The notes under the pieces are model-generated. The model was not told where the DNA came from. It was given only the letters and a program-made list of their open reading frames with translations, and made no database searches. This document shows positions 1-7,623 of a DNA stretch of 64,000 nucleotides, piece by piece (positions within the stretch are counted from its first letter, which is position 1; the number at the start of each line of letters is the position of its first letter). Source of the stretch: Bacteroidota bacterium (GTDB lineage: Bacteria > Bacteroidota > Bacteroidia > 2-12-FULL-35-15); assembly GCA_017303895.1 (NCBI GenBank), contig JAFLBF010000002.1, forward strand, positions 186,001 through 250,000, written 5' to 3'. The translations under genes and the position numbers were made by a program.

Positions 1-365
1 GACATGTTCTTTGCCTCATTTTTTTTGAGAAAATGAACGAGTTTTCCTTTGATGTTTTTTGGCTTGTTCTTTACGACAGCCCAATATGTTTTTTGGATCT
101 CTTTTGTTTGGAACATTTGATTCAACCGTGCCAAGGCTTTGCTTGTTTTTGCAAAAAGCACGATACCACTTACCGGTCTGTCGATCCGATGTACTGTTCC
201 AATAAATACATCTCCGGGTTTATTGTATTTTTCCTTGATGTATTGTTTTACGAATTCATTGAGAGGAGTATCGCCTGTTTTATCACCTTGTACAATATCG
301 GATGGACGCTTGTTTATGGCAATAATGTGATTGTCTTCGTATAAAACTTCTAAAGTGGAGGCCAT
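1..365 (-). CDS. RluA-family RNA pseudouridine synthase, N-terminal part (runs off the left edge)
   Basis: Reverse-strand reading frame from the ATG at 363-365, open to the window edge, so only about 121 N-terminal residues are present. It contains HRIDRPVSG at residues 59-67, the RluA/RsuA-type catalytic loop with Asp62 as the expected nucleophile, preceded by the usual N-terminal start 'LEVLYEDNHIIAINK'. Members isomerise uridine to pseudouridine in rRNA or tRNA. Which RNA position it modifies cannot be told. No S4 domain precedes the catalytic part, as in RluA/RluC-short types. The neighbouring GxxExxY pseudogene is on the same strand but separated by a repeat arm. Confidence 0.85.
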   Translation of the reverse strand, partial: MASTLEVLYEDNHIIAINKRPSDIVQGDKTGDTPLNEFVKQYIKEKYNKPGDVFIGTVHRIDRPVSGIVLFAKTSKALARLNQMFQTKEIQKTYWAVVKNKPKNIKGKLVHFLKKNEAKNM

Positions 366-368
366 CTT

Positions 369-926
369 CTAATATCTAATTACTAATAAAACACGAATAT
401 ACGAATTACAAATTTTTAGATTCACTAATATTGATTATTCGTTTGAACTTTACACCTTGTTTGGTAAAGTTGATCAAAATGGCAAGCTTTAGGTCTGTCG
501 TTTTTAGGTAGTTTAAGACCTGATCAATACTGGTCTTTGTGAAATTCTCATCTTTTTTTAATTCTACAATAATTTTGTCTTCAACCAAAAAGTCTAAGAA
601 ACCTCGTCCGATTATTTTTTCTTTAAATTTTAAAGGATAATAAACTTGCTATTTAAATTGAATATTTTTCAACTTAAATATATAAGCCAATGCATTTTGA
701 TAATTTTTTTCAGAATGCCCTGGTCCCAATTCGTTAAAAACTTCGAACGCGCAACCTACTATTTGGAAGCTTAGATCAGGAAATAAAAGATCATCTCGTT
801 TTACTATACTAAATGTCATGTTAAAAATTGAATTTAACGGAGTAGACTTTTAGTGTTTGATGATTAGTGTTTTTAATTCGCTATTCGTTTAATTCGTAAC
901 GATAGCTATTCGTAATTAGATATTAG
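369..926. repeat. 15-bp perfect inverted repeat bounding the GxxExxY pseudogene
   Basis: The 15-mer at 369-383 (CTAATATCTAATTAC) recurs exactly, in inverted orientation, at 912-926. Both arms continue inward with A/T-rich ACGAATTA-type words. The right arm overlaps the panB stop codon at 923-925. The left arm begins four bases from the pseudouridine synthase start codon. The enclosed 528 bp hold only the broken GxxExxY gene. The repeat is seen directly. That the unit moved as an element is inference; no target-site duplication was identified. Confidence 0.7.
406..819 (-). pseudogene. GxxExxY family protein, broken by an in-frame TAG
   Basis: Reading from the ATG at 817-819 gives 138 codons in one frame with an internal TAG at 649-651 (codon 57). 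Before the stop lies GPGHSEKNY, which is the family-defining G-x-x-E-x-x-Y motif (GHSEKNY, about residues 34-40). After it the frame continues with the family's C-terminal part, including FLDFLVEDKIIVELK. An intact protein would be of normal family length. Because the frame is kept on both sides, a single substitution (for example CAG to TAG) explains the break. The function of the family is unknown; it has a fold related to PD-(D/E)XK nucleases. Stop-codon readthrough is a less likely alternative. Confidence 0.8.
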
Positions 927-1738
927 TATTGCTCTCCAGCATTTGGAAAATCTTTTGACTTAACATCTTTGATGTATTGACCTACAGCTGTATTTATCTC
1001 TTCGTACAGATTTAAGTAACGTCTTAAAAATCGTGGATTGAATTCGTGTGTTAAACCAACCATATCGTGAAATACCAATACCTGTCCATCAACTCCTCCA
1101 CCGGCACCAATACCAATAACCGGAATTGCTAATTCTTTGGCTACTTGCTCTGCTAATTTTGCCGGGATCTTTTCCAAAACAATTGCAAAACAACCTGCTT
1201 TTTCAAGTGCATGTGCATCTTCGATCAATTTTTGAGCTTCTGCTTCTTCTTTTGCACGCACATTGTATGTCCCGAATTTATAGATACTTTGAGGTGTTAA
1301 TCCCAAATGTCCCATGACAGGGATGCCTGCAGTGAGGATACGCTGAATGGACTCCGTGATCTCTTTTCCGCCTTCTAATTTTACGGCATGTGCACCACTT
1401 TCTTTCATGATACGGATAGCAGAATTTAAAGCTTCCTTAGAATTTCCCTGATAGGTTCCAAAGGGGAGATCAACAATGATCAAGGCTCTGTCCACTGCCC
1501 GTACAACTGAAGATGCATGGTAGATCATCTGATCTAATGTGATAGGTAATGTCGTTTCATGTCCCGCCATAACATTTGAAGCACTGTCGCCTACTAGGAT
1601 CACATCTATTCCGGCATGGTCAACGATCTTTGCCATGGTATAGTCGTATGCGGTCAGCATGGATATTTTTTCGCCACCACGCTTCATTTCCTGAAGAACA
1701 TGGGTGGTTACCTTTTTAATTTCTTTGTGAACTGACAT
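923..1738 (-). CDS. panB: 3-methyl-2-oxobutanoate hydroxymethyltransferase (ketopantoate hydroxymethyltransferase)
   Basis: First committed step of pantothenate (coenzyme A) synthesis: transfers a hydroxymethyl group from methylene-tetrahydrofolate to 3-methyl-2-oxobutanoate; cytosolic, Mg-dependent. The 271-residue protein shows the expected metal and substrate sites: [15 protein letters not shown] near residue 50, [17 protein letters not shown] and IVLEKIP. The start is set at the ATG at 1736-1738; four codons upstream a TTG could extend it, but the ATG matches the usual family N terminus. It appears to be a single-gene unit with its own promoter upstream. No panC or panD is adjacent. Confidence 0.95.
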   Translation of the reverse strand: MSVHKEIKKVTTHVLQEMKRGGEKISMLTAYDYTMAKIVDHAGIDVILVGDSASNVMAGHETTLPITLDQMIYHASSVVRAVDRALIIVDLPFGTYQGNSKEALNSAIRIMKESGAHAVKLEGGKEITESIQRILTAGIPVMGHLGLTPQSIYKFGTYNVRAKEEAEAQKLIEDAHALEKAGCFAIVLEKIPAKLAEQVAKELAIPVIGIGAGGGVDGQVLVFHDMVGLTHEFNPRFLRRYLNLYEEINTAVGQYIKDVKSKDFPNAGEQY

Positions 1739-1812
1739 GTTTTGATTCAATTAAATCGTTTATTAAACATACCGACCGCTGTTTGTTTCAGTAAATCGGC
1801 TTAAATCTGCTA

Positions 1813-1839
1813 CAAAGCTACAAATACTTTCCAATTCAA
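1813..1839 (-). promoter_or_regulatory. Bacteroidota-type promoter candidate for panB
   Basis: On the reverse strand a TTG (1839-1837) is followed after 16 nt by TAGCTTTG (1820-1813), matching the TAnnTTTG -7 element of Bacteroidota primary sigma factors. It lies 75 nt upstream of the panB ATG. The match is by eye only. Confidence 0.4.
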
Positions 1840-1930
1840 CCGTTTATTTGTAAAATCTGCCGTTTAGATATTTTTGTAGATAAAATTCAAATTTATTGAT
1901 ACATTTGTTTCACTAAAAAATTGAATAAAA

Positions 1931-2965
1931 GTGAAAAAGAATTTATTATACATTTTTGCCGCTTCATTGACATTATTTTCGGCTTGTAGTACCGACTTAG
2001 ATGTGAATGGCGATTGGAAAGAAACAATGGTTGTGTATGGTCTTTTGGATCAATCTCAGCCAAAGCAATACATTAAGATCAACAAAGCATTTTTGGGAGA
2101 AGGCAATGCATTTGAATTTGCGCAGGTACAGGATTCTGTGCAATATGCCAATTCACTGGTAGTAAAGCTGAAAAGAGTTTCAGACGGAACAGAATATACT
2201 CTATCTCCTGATAATTCTATTCCCAAGGAGTCGGGAGTATTTTACTCCGCAGATCAGGCAAATGCGATCTATTCAGCTGCTGTTCCTTTGGTGGCAACAA
2301 GTGAGTATAAATTGATCGTTAGAAATTCAGAAACGGGCCAGGAAGTGACAGCGCAAACGCCTTTGGTGTATGATTTTGCTTACACAGCGCCTACTGCATC
2401 TTCTCCGGCATTCTATTTTATTTTGCCAAACAATGATAATTATCCATTCAAAGTACAATGGACAAGCACTAAAAATGCCCGTCTGTACCAATTGATCATT
2501 CGTTTTAATTATATTGATTCGACTACTACCGGAAATGACACCACTTATCTTGACTGGATGTTCCCGACCAAGAAAACACAAGGACTTTCAGGTGGAGAGC
2601 CAATGGAATATAGTGTTCGTGGACAAGATTATTTATCGTACATAGGAAATAAGCTTTGCAACAATTGCACACAACCTGCTGGTCTTATTGCGCGTAGAGC
2701 ATTGAAAACAGACCTGATCATGGTGGCTGCAGCAGATGACTTAAATACCTTTATAGAAGTAAATGTGCCTTCAACTGGTATTATCCAGACAAAACCTGAA
2801 TTTACCAATATCAGTAACGGTTTGGGTTTGTTTTCGGCCCGTTTCAATAAAACACCATTTACACGTCCTTTAGAAAAGAATACCCTGGATTCATTGGCTT
2901 GTGGAAGATATACGAAAAATTTGAAGTTCTTGAATTTTGCCAATGTCTTACCTGCTTGTCCATAA
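1931..2965 (+). CDS. Predicted outer-surface lipoprotein, DUF4249-like
   Basis: 344 residues with a GTG start. A signal sequence ends in the lipobox LFSAC with Cys19 as the lipidation site. The mature part begins with an acidic stretch and a beta-rich segment (MVVYGLLDQSQPKQYIKI) that resembles the N-terminal beta-sandwich strand of DUF4249 proteins such as the one at 62029-62925. Two CxxC-like cysteines occur late (CNNC, about residue 240). Function is unknown; DUF4249 proteins usually accompany TonB-dependent receptors, but none is next to this gene. It stands alone between panB (divergent) and dnaK and is closed by a strong terminator. Confidence 0.6.
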   Translation: MKKNLLYIFAASLTLFSACSTDLDVNGDWKETMVVYGLLDQSQPKQYIKINKAFLGEGNAFEFAQVQDSVQYANSLVVKLKRVSDGTEYTLSPDNSIPKESGVFYSADQANAIYSAAVPLVATSEYKLIVRNSETGQEVTAQTPLVYDFAYTAPTASSPAFYFILPNNDNYPFKVQWTSTKNARLYQLIIRFNYIDSTTTGNDTTYLDWMFPTKKTQGLSGGEPMEYSVRGQDYLSYIGNKLCNNCTQPAGLIARRALKTDLIMVAAADDLNTFIEVNVPSTGIIQTKPEFTNISNGLGLFSARFNKTPFTRPLEKNTLDSLACGRYTKNLKFLNFANVLPACP

Positions 2966-2991
2966 AATCTGTCGCTTTGTCATATAAAATG

Positions 2992-3022
2992 AGCGTCACA
3001 ATCCATTTGTGACGCTTTTTTT
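2992..3022 (+). terminator. Rho-independent terminator after the DUF4249-like gene
   Basis: Perfect 9-bp stem GCGTCACAA (2993-3001) / TTGTGACGC (3007-3015), five-base loop, followed by T7. It separates the lipoprotein gene from dnaK. Confidence 0.85.
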
Positions 3023-3047
3023 ATGCCAATATTTCCCTAAAACCCAA

Positions 3048-3062
3048 TGGCACAATGATTGA
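3048..3062 (+). promoter_or_regulatory. Sigma-54-like -24/-12 element upstream of dnaK (weak)
   Basis: TGGCAC, five bases, then TTGA, compared with the sigma-54 consensus TGGCAC-N5-TTGCA. The spacing is exact and the -24 GG is present, but the -12 GC is GA. It lies 52 nt upstream of the dnaK ATG. No obvious TAnnTTTG element was seen in the same gap. Confidence 0.25.
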
Positions 3063-3113
3063 AATAAGGCTATCGTCATTATAAATTAGTAACAAATAAA
3101 ACCCAATATAATC

Positions 3114-5024
3114 ATGAGTAAAATAATCGGTATCGACTTAGGAACAACAAACTCTTGCGTTTCTGTAATGGAAGGTAATGAGCCGGTTGTAATTCCAAAC
3201 AGTGAAGGAAAGCGTACTACCCCTTCCATTGTTGCATTCGTAGAAAACGGAGAACGCAAAGTAGGTGATCCAGCGAAACGTCAGGCGATCACAAATCCTA
3301 GAAAAACCATTTATTCCATTAAACGTTTTATGGGGATAAATTTTGACGAAGCTCAAAAAGAAATTTCCCGTATGCCTTATGCTGTAGTAAAAGGTGATAA
3401 CAATACCCCACGTGTACAGATTGATGATAGAAAATATTCTGCTCAAGAGATCTCTGCGATCATTTTGCAAAAAATGAAAAAAACAGCAGAAGATTATTTA
3501 GGACATGAAGTTTCTGAAGCAGTAATTACTGTTCCTGCATACTTTAACGATGCACAACGTCAGGCAACCAAAGAAGCTGGAGAAATTGCCGGATTAAAAG
3601 TAAAACGTATCATCAATGAGCCAACTGCTGCTGCTTTAGCATATGGATTGGACAAGAAGAATAGCGACATGAAGATCGTTGTGTTCGACTGCGGTGGTGG
3701 TACACATGACGTATCTGTTCTTGAGTTAGGTGATGGTGTATTTGAAGTAAAATCAACCGATGGTGATACACACTTAGGTGGTGACGACTTCGATCAAAAG
3801 ATCATCGACTGGTTAGTGGAAGAATTCAAAGCGGAGAACGGTGGTCTTGATCTGTCAAAAGATCCAATGGCTTTACAACGTTTGAAAGAAGCTGCTGAAA
3901 AAGCAAAAATCGAATTATCAAGTACTACATCAAGTGAGATCAACTTGCCTTACATTATGCCTGTTGACGGTATTCCAAAACACTTGGTTCGTACCTTAAC
4001 ACGTGCAAAATTCGAACAGTTAGTGGATGACCTTGTAAAACGTACGATCGCTCCTTGTCAGTCGGCACTAAAAAATGCAGGATTAAGCACAAGCGATATC
4101 AATGAGATCATTTTAGTAGGTGGTTCAACCCGTATCCCTGCTATCCAGGAAGCTGTTCAGAAATTTTTCGGAAAAGCTCCTTCAAAAGGTGTAAATCCGG
4201 ATGAGGTGGTTGCTGTTGGTGCTGCTATTCAAGGTGGTGTATTGACAGGTGAAGTGAAAGATGTATTGTTGTTAGATGTAACTCCACTTTCATTGGGTAT
4301 CGAAACAATGGGTGGTGTATTCACTAAATTGATCGAAGCTAATACGACTATTCCAACTAAGAAATCAGAAACTTTCTCTACAGCAAGTGATAATCAACCA
4401 AGTGTACAGTTACATGTATTGCAAGGAGAACGTCCAATGGCAAAAGATAACAGAACCATCGGTCAGTTCAACTTAGACGGCATCATGCCAGCACCACGCG
4501 GTGTTCCTCAAATTGAAGTAACATTCGATATTGATGCGAATGGTATCGTACAAGTATCTGCAAAAGATAAAGCAACAGGAAAATCACAGCAGATCAGAAT
4601 TGAAGCGGGTAGCGGTTTATCGAAAGAAGAGATTGAAAAAATGAAACGTGAGGCAGAAGCAAATGCCGAAGCAGATAAAAAAGCGAAAGAAGAAGTAGAA
4701 AAGATCAATGCTGCTGATTCGATGGTTTTCCAAACAGAAAAGCAATTGAAAGAGTATGGTGATAAACTTCCTGCCGACAAGAAATCTGCTATCGATGGTG
4801 CTTTAGCAGAATTGAAAACGGCTCATGGAGCGAAAGACCTTACAGGAATTGACGCTGCTATGGAAAAATTAAATGCTGCATGGCAAGCTGCTTCTCAAGA
4901 TATGTACAATGCACAGCAACAAGCCGGTAATCCTCAAGGGGATGCCGGAGCAGGAGCAAATGCTTCGTCTGATGCAGAAGTAACAGATGTTGATTTTGAA
5001 GAAGTAAAAGACGATAAAAAATAA
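3114..5024 (+). CDS. dnaK: Chaperone protein DnaK (Hsp70)
   Basis: ATP-dependent cytosolic chaperone. The 636-residue length is normal. The N-terminal nucleotide-binding domain starts with [12 protein letters not shown] (phosphate loop 1), followed by the second phosphate motif [15 protein letters not shown], where family members more often have DLGGGTFD, and by [11 protein letters not shown]. The substrate-binding domain contains the linker [16 protein letters not shown]. The helical lid ends in an acidic tail with a near-EEVD finish ([10 protein letters not shown]). No grpE or dnaJ is adjacent, so dnaK is a single-gene unit with a strong terminator downstream. Confidence 0.98.
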   Translation: MSKIIGIDLGTTNSCVSVMEGNEPVVIPNSEGKRTTPSIVAFVENGERKVGDPAKRQAITNPRKTIYSIKRFMGINFDEAQKEISRMPYAVVKGDNNTPRVQIDDRKYSAQEISAIILQKMKKTAEDYLGHEVSEAVITVPAYFNDAQRQATKEAGEIAGLKVKRIINEPTAAALAYGLDKKNSDMKIVVFDCGGGTHDVSVLELGDGVFEVKSTDGDTHLGGDDFDQKIIDWLVEEFKAENGGLDLSKDPMALQRLKEAAEKAKIELSSTTSSEINLPYIMPVDGIPKHLVRTLTRAKFEQLVDDLVKRTIAPCQSALKNAGLSTSDINEIILVGGSTRIPAIQEAVQKFFGKAPSKGVNPDEVVAVGAAIQGGVLTGEVKDVLLLDVTPLSLGIETMGGVFTKLIEANTTIPTKKSETFSTASDNQPSVQLHVLQGERPMAKDNRTIGQFNLDGIMPAPRGVPQIEVTFDIDANGIVQVSAKDKATGKSQQIRIEAGSGLSKEEIEKMKREAEANAEADKKAKEEVEKINAADSMVFQTEKQLKEYGDKLPADKKSAIDGALAELKTAHGAKDLTGIDAAMEKLNAAWQAASQDMYNAQQQAGNPQGDAGAGANASSDAEVTDVDFEEVKDDKK

Positions 5025-5046
5025 TTTTCTTTTGTTTGATTGTTAT

Positions 5047-5084
5047 ACGGGCGTCCGGCACATGTGTCGGACGCCCGTTTTTTT
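5047..5084 (+). terminator. Rho-independent terminator after dnaK
   Basis: A 32-nt near-perfect inverted repeat (5047-5078) starting ACGGGCGTCCG and ending CGGACGCCCGT, with one G/T mismatch inside, followed by seven T residues. Confidence 0.9.
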
Positions 5085-5099
5085 GTACATTTGTAACAC

Positions 5100-6176
5100 A
5101 TGAAACACATTGCCCGTATTCTATTTATTGCCGTATTGGTCATTCAAGGGTATGCTCAGATACCTCCGGGTTATTACAATGCAGCGCAAGGACTAACAGG
5201 CGCTCCATTGAAATTAGCGTTGCATAACATCATTAAAAATCATAATTCGGTGAGCTATTCCAGTTTGTGGACACATTTTCAAAGTACGGATAAGCGGTCA
5301 AACGGAAAAGTGTGGGATATTTACAGCGATGTTCCGGGTGGAACACCTCCTTATCAATTTACATTTGTATCCGATCAATGTGGTTCTTATAATTCAGAAG
5401 CCGATTGTTATAACCGGGAACACTCCTGGCCACAAAGCTGGTTTAATTCCGAAACAACACCTTCTTCCGATCTTTTCCACGTGTATCCTACAGATGGGTA
5501 TGTAAACAATATCAGAAGTAATTATCCTTATGCAGAAGTAGGCTGGGTAAACACAACCACATTAAACGGAAGTACTTTAGGTTTTTCATCCAGTACAGGA
5601 TATGCTTCTGCAGCATTTGAACCTATTGATGAATACAAAGGGGATCTTGCCCGTAGCTATTTTTATATGTCTACTCGTTATATGAATGAAGATGCAGGTT
5701 GGTCAACTTCTGCTGCAACCAATAAATCAGAGTTGTTGCCATGGCAGGTGGATCAGTTGTTGATCTGGGCACATCAGGATACCGTGAGTGCCAAAGAGAT
5801 TGCACGGAATAATGCTATTTATCAGATACAGAACAACCGTAATCCATACATTGATCATCCCGGATGGATAGACAGTATTTGGCATTTTACACTAACAGGT
5901 ATAGAGGTACAAGAGACAAAAGATCTGTTTATGCACGTGTATCCCAACCCCTCCAATGAGAATGTAAATGTTATATTCGATGGTATCGCTGGTCAAAAAG
6001 CAAAACTACATGTTGTAAACATATTGGGGGAAGCAGTTCTTACTGAAGAGTACACAACAGATCCTCTGGGAAAACTATCATGTGAATTGAAAAGTGAACA
6101 TTGGGAAAGTGGCGTGTATTTTATTAGCATACAACAGTCTGCTCATTTTAAAACTATCCGTTTTATTAAATATTAG
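5100..6176 (+). CDS. Secreted endonuclease I (EndA/NucM type) with T9SS sorting domain
   Basis: 358 residues. Signal peptide 1-20 ending GYAQ. The Endonuclease_1 domain covers about residues 30-260 and carries the catalytic region NREHSWPQSWF (His108) and DLFHVYPTDGYVNNIRSN, diagnostic of EndA/Vvn/NucM non-specific nucleases with a His-metal site. A C-terminal Por secretion tail starts near residue 278 (VYPNPS) and ends in the typical hydrophobic GVYFISI...IRFIKY strand pattern. The enzyme should be exported by Sec and then T9SS and degrade extracellular DNA/RNA for nutrients or biofilm turnover. The ATG lies only seven bases after a TACATTTG box (5086-5093), so a near-leaderless transcript is possible. 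Confidence 0.92.
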   Translation: MKHIARILFIAVLVIQGYAQIPPGYYNAAQGLTGAPLKLALHNIIKNHNSVSYSSLWTHFQSTDKRSNGKVWDIYSDVPGGTPPYQFTFVSDQCGSYNSEADCYNREHSWPQSWFNSETTPSSDLFHVYPTDGYVNNIRSNYPYAEVGWVNTTTLNGSTLGFSSSTGYASAAFEPIDEYKGDLARSYFYMSTRYMNEDAGWSTSAATNKSELLPWQVDQLLIWAHQDTVSAKEIARNNAIYQIQNNRNPYIDHPGWIDSIWHFTLTGIEVQETKDLFMHVYPNPSNENVNVIFDGIAGQKAKLHVVNILGEAVLTEEYTTDPLGKLSCELKSEHWESGVYFISIQQSAHFKTIRFIKY

Positions 6177-6177
6177 T

Positions 6178-6936
6178 TCAAATAAAACGGATCTCTTTCA
6201 GGTCAAATTCTCTTATTCCTGTTCCCATTATTATTTGCAGTTTACCGGTCTCAGAAACTCCCGATAAGGTTCCTATGAATTGTCCTGAATCGGTTTCATA
6301 TAATGCCGGTGTTTCAAATTGATAAAGTTGTTTTAGATATGCTGCATCCAGATCGGAGATCCTGTTTGATTTAAGCTTCAAATAATACGCCTCCAGTTTG
6401 GAAGAAAGCAATTCGAGTAACATCTCTTTACTTTGCTCTTTTTTAATTAAAATTTTAAGAGAAGTAGCTTTAGACGTAGTTTTAAATTCCGTTTGATTGA
6501 TATTGATCCCTATTCCGATAATGCTATGTTGAATGGTGTTGTCTTTCAGAATATTCTCAATTAGGATGCCTGCAATTTTGTTTCCATTTACATAAATATC
6601 ATTTGGCCATTTGATCTTTACATCGGCTTGGATCCCTTCTTTTTTGAGTGTGTCTGTCATTACGTCAGCAACCGCTAAAGACACCGTTTTGGTAAGTAAA
6701 AATTGCTTATTTGGAGCGAGGAATTTAGCATGCAAAATATAGCTCAATGCTACATTTTTAGAGGGTTCGCTTTCCCATGAGTTACCTCTTTGTCCACGAC
6801 CATTTTGTTGATCAAATGTGTAGAATAATGTGCCATCGGGCAAGCTAATTTGTCGCAACAATTCGCTGGCATAACTGTTGGTAGAATCAACAGACTTCAA
6901 ATGAATGCTATTTTGCCCTACAAATAATGTTTTCAT
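6178..6936 (-). CDS. birA: Biotin--[acetyl-CoA-carboxylase] ligase, catalytic-only form
   Basis: Activates biotin with ATP and attaches it to the biotin carboxyl carrier protein. The 252-residue protein has the ligase motifs GRGQRG (46-51, biotinyl-AMP loop) and KWPND (109-113), followed by GNKIAGILIE. There is no N-terminal helix-turn-helix, so it cannot repress biotin genes as E. coli BirA does. The C-terminal SH3-like part is present (FIGTLSGVSETGKLQI). It is convergent with the endonuclease gene (one base between stop codons) and divergent from rsfS, an arrangement common in Bacteroidota. Confidence 0.93.
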   Translation of the reverse strand: MKTLFVGQNSIHLKSVDSTNSYASELLRQISLPDGTLFYTFDQQNGRGQRGNSWESEPSKNVALSYILHAKFLAPNKQFLLTKTVSLAVADVMTDTLKKEGIQADVKIKWPNDIYVNGNKIAGILIENILKDNTIQHSIIGIGININQTEFKTTSKATSLKILIKKEQSKEMLLELLSSKLEAYYLKLKSNRISDLDAAYLKQLYQFETPALYETDSGQFIGTLSGVSETGKLQIIMGTGIREFDLKEIRFI

Positions 6937-7029
6937 GCGAGTTTATGCAAAAGATTTCCTTATTTTTGTACTTATTGCAAAATGGGATAATTCCTGCAAA
7001 GAAAGAAATTAAAAACATACAAATAGCTA

Positions 7030-7596
7030 ATGGCTAAAAAGAAAGAAACGGTAGTTAAAAAAACGGCAGCAAAGAAAACGGTTCCGGCAAAATCTGCCCG
7101 TCCGACAGGCGGGAAATCAGCTTCCAAAACATCAAGTACAACTGCTAAAAAAGCGGTGAAAAAGGCAGTATCCAAAACAAGTAAAGTTTCCAGCCCTAAA
7201 AAAGCAGTTAAATCAGCTGCTCCCAAAAAGAAGGAGATCAAGAATGCAACTCAGCTTTTAGCTGATGCTGTGGTAGAAGGGATTTTGGAAAAGAAAGGTA
7301 AAAATATCTCTGTTTTGAACTTAAAAGAGATTCACAATAGAGTTTGCGATTATTTTATCATTTGTCAGGCCGATTCAACTACACAAGTGAATGCTATTGC
7401 AGGTTCTGTAGAAGAGATGGTGAAGAAACGTACCGGTGAAAAGCCATATCGTTCAGAAGGTTTCGAAAATTCAGAGTGGATCCTTGTGGATTACGTTACC
7501 GTAGTAGTACATATTTTCCAATCGCATGTTCGTGATTTTTACAATTTAGAGGCACTATGGGCTGATGCGGAGATAACCAACATTGCATTTGATTAA
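7030..7596 (+). CDS. rsfS: Ribosomal silencing factor RsfS with a histone H1-like N-terminal tail
   Basis: Residues about 73-185 form a complete RsfS/Iojap domain (ATQLLADAVVEGILEKKGKN, then NRVCDYFIICQADSTTQVNAIA and the conserved DYVTVVVHIF), which binds ribosomal protein uL14 and blocks subunit joining in stationary phase. Residues 1-72 are an extra tail made almost only of Lys, Ala, Ser, Thr, Val and Pro with AAKK/KKAVKK/SPKKAVK repeats, like histone H1 C-terminal or AlgP-type tails; a normal RsfS is about 110-130 residues. The ATG start seems right because the tail is in frame and no start lies close to the domain. The gene leads the block rsfS-ftsH-LUD-cdsA. Confidence 0.92.
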   Translation: MAKKKETVVKKTAAKKTVPAKSARPTGGKSASKTSSTTAKKAVKKAVSKTSKVSSPKKAVKSAAPKKKEIKNATQLLADAVVEGILEKKGKNISVLNLKEIHNRVCDYFIICQADSTTQVNAIAGSVEEMVKKRTGEKPYRSEGFENSEWILVDYVTVVVHIFQSHVRDFYNLEALWADAEITNIAFD

Positions 7597-7623
7597 ACAA
7601 TAAATTTTAGACTGAAGAAAATT

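Noticed and set aside
406-588. A separate 60-residue gene at the end of the GxxExxY locus
   Set aside because: It is the C-terminal half of one broken frame that starts at 819 and begins with a TTG only by chance.
6972-7241. 89-residue reverse frame opposite the Lys/Ala-rich rsfS tail
   Set aside because: It is the mirror of the low-complexity tail, giving Phe/Leu/Ala/Val-rich text; no independent support.
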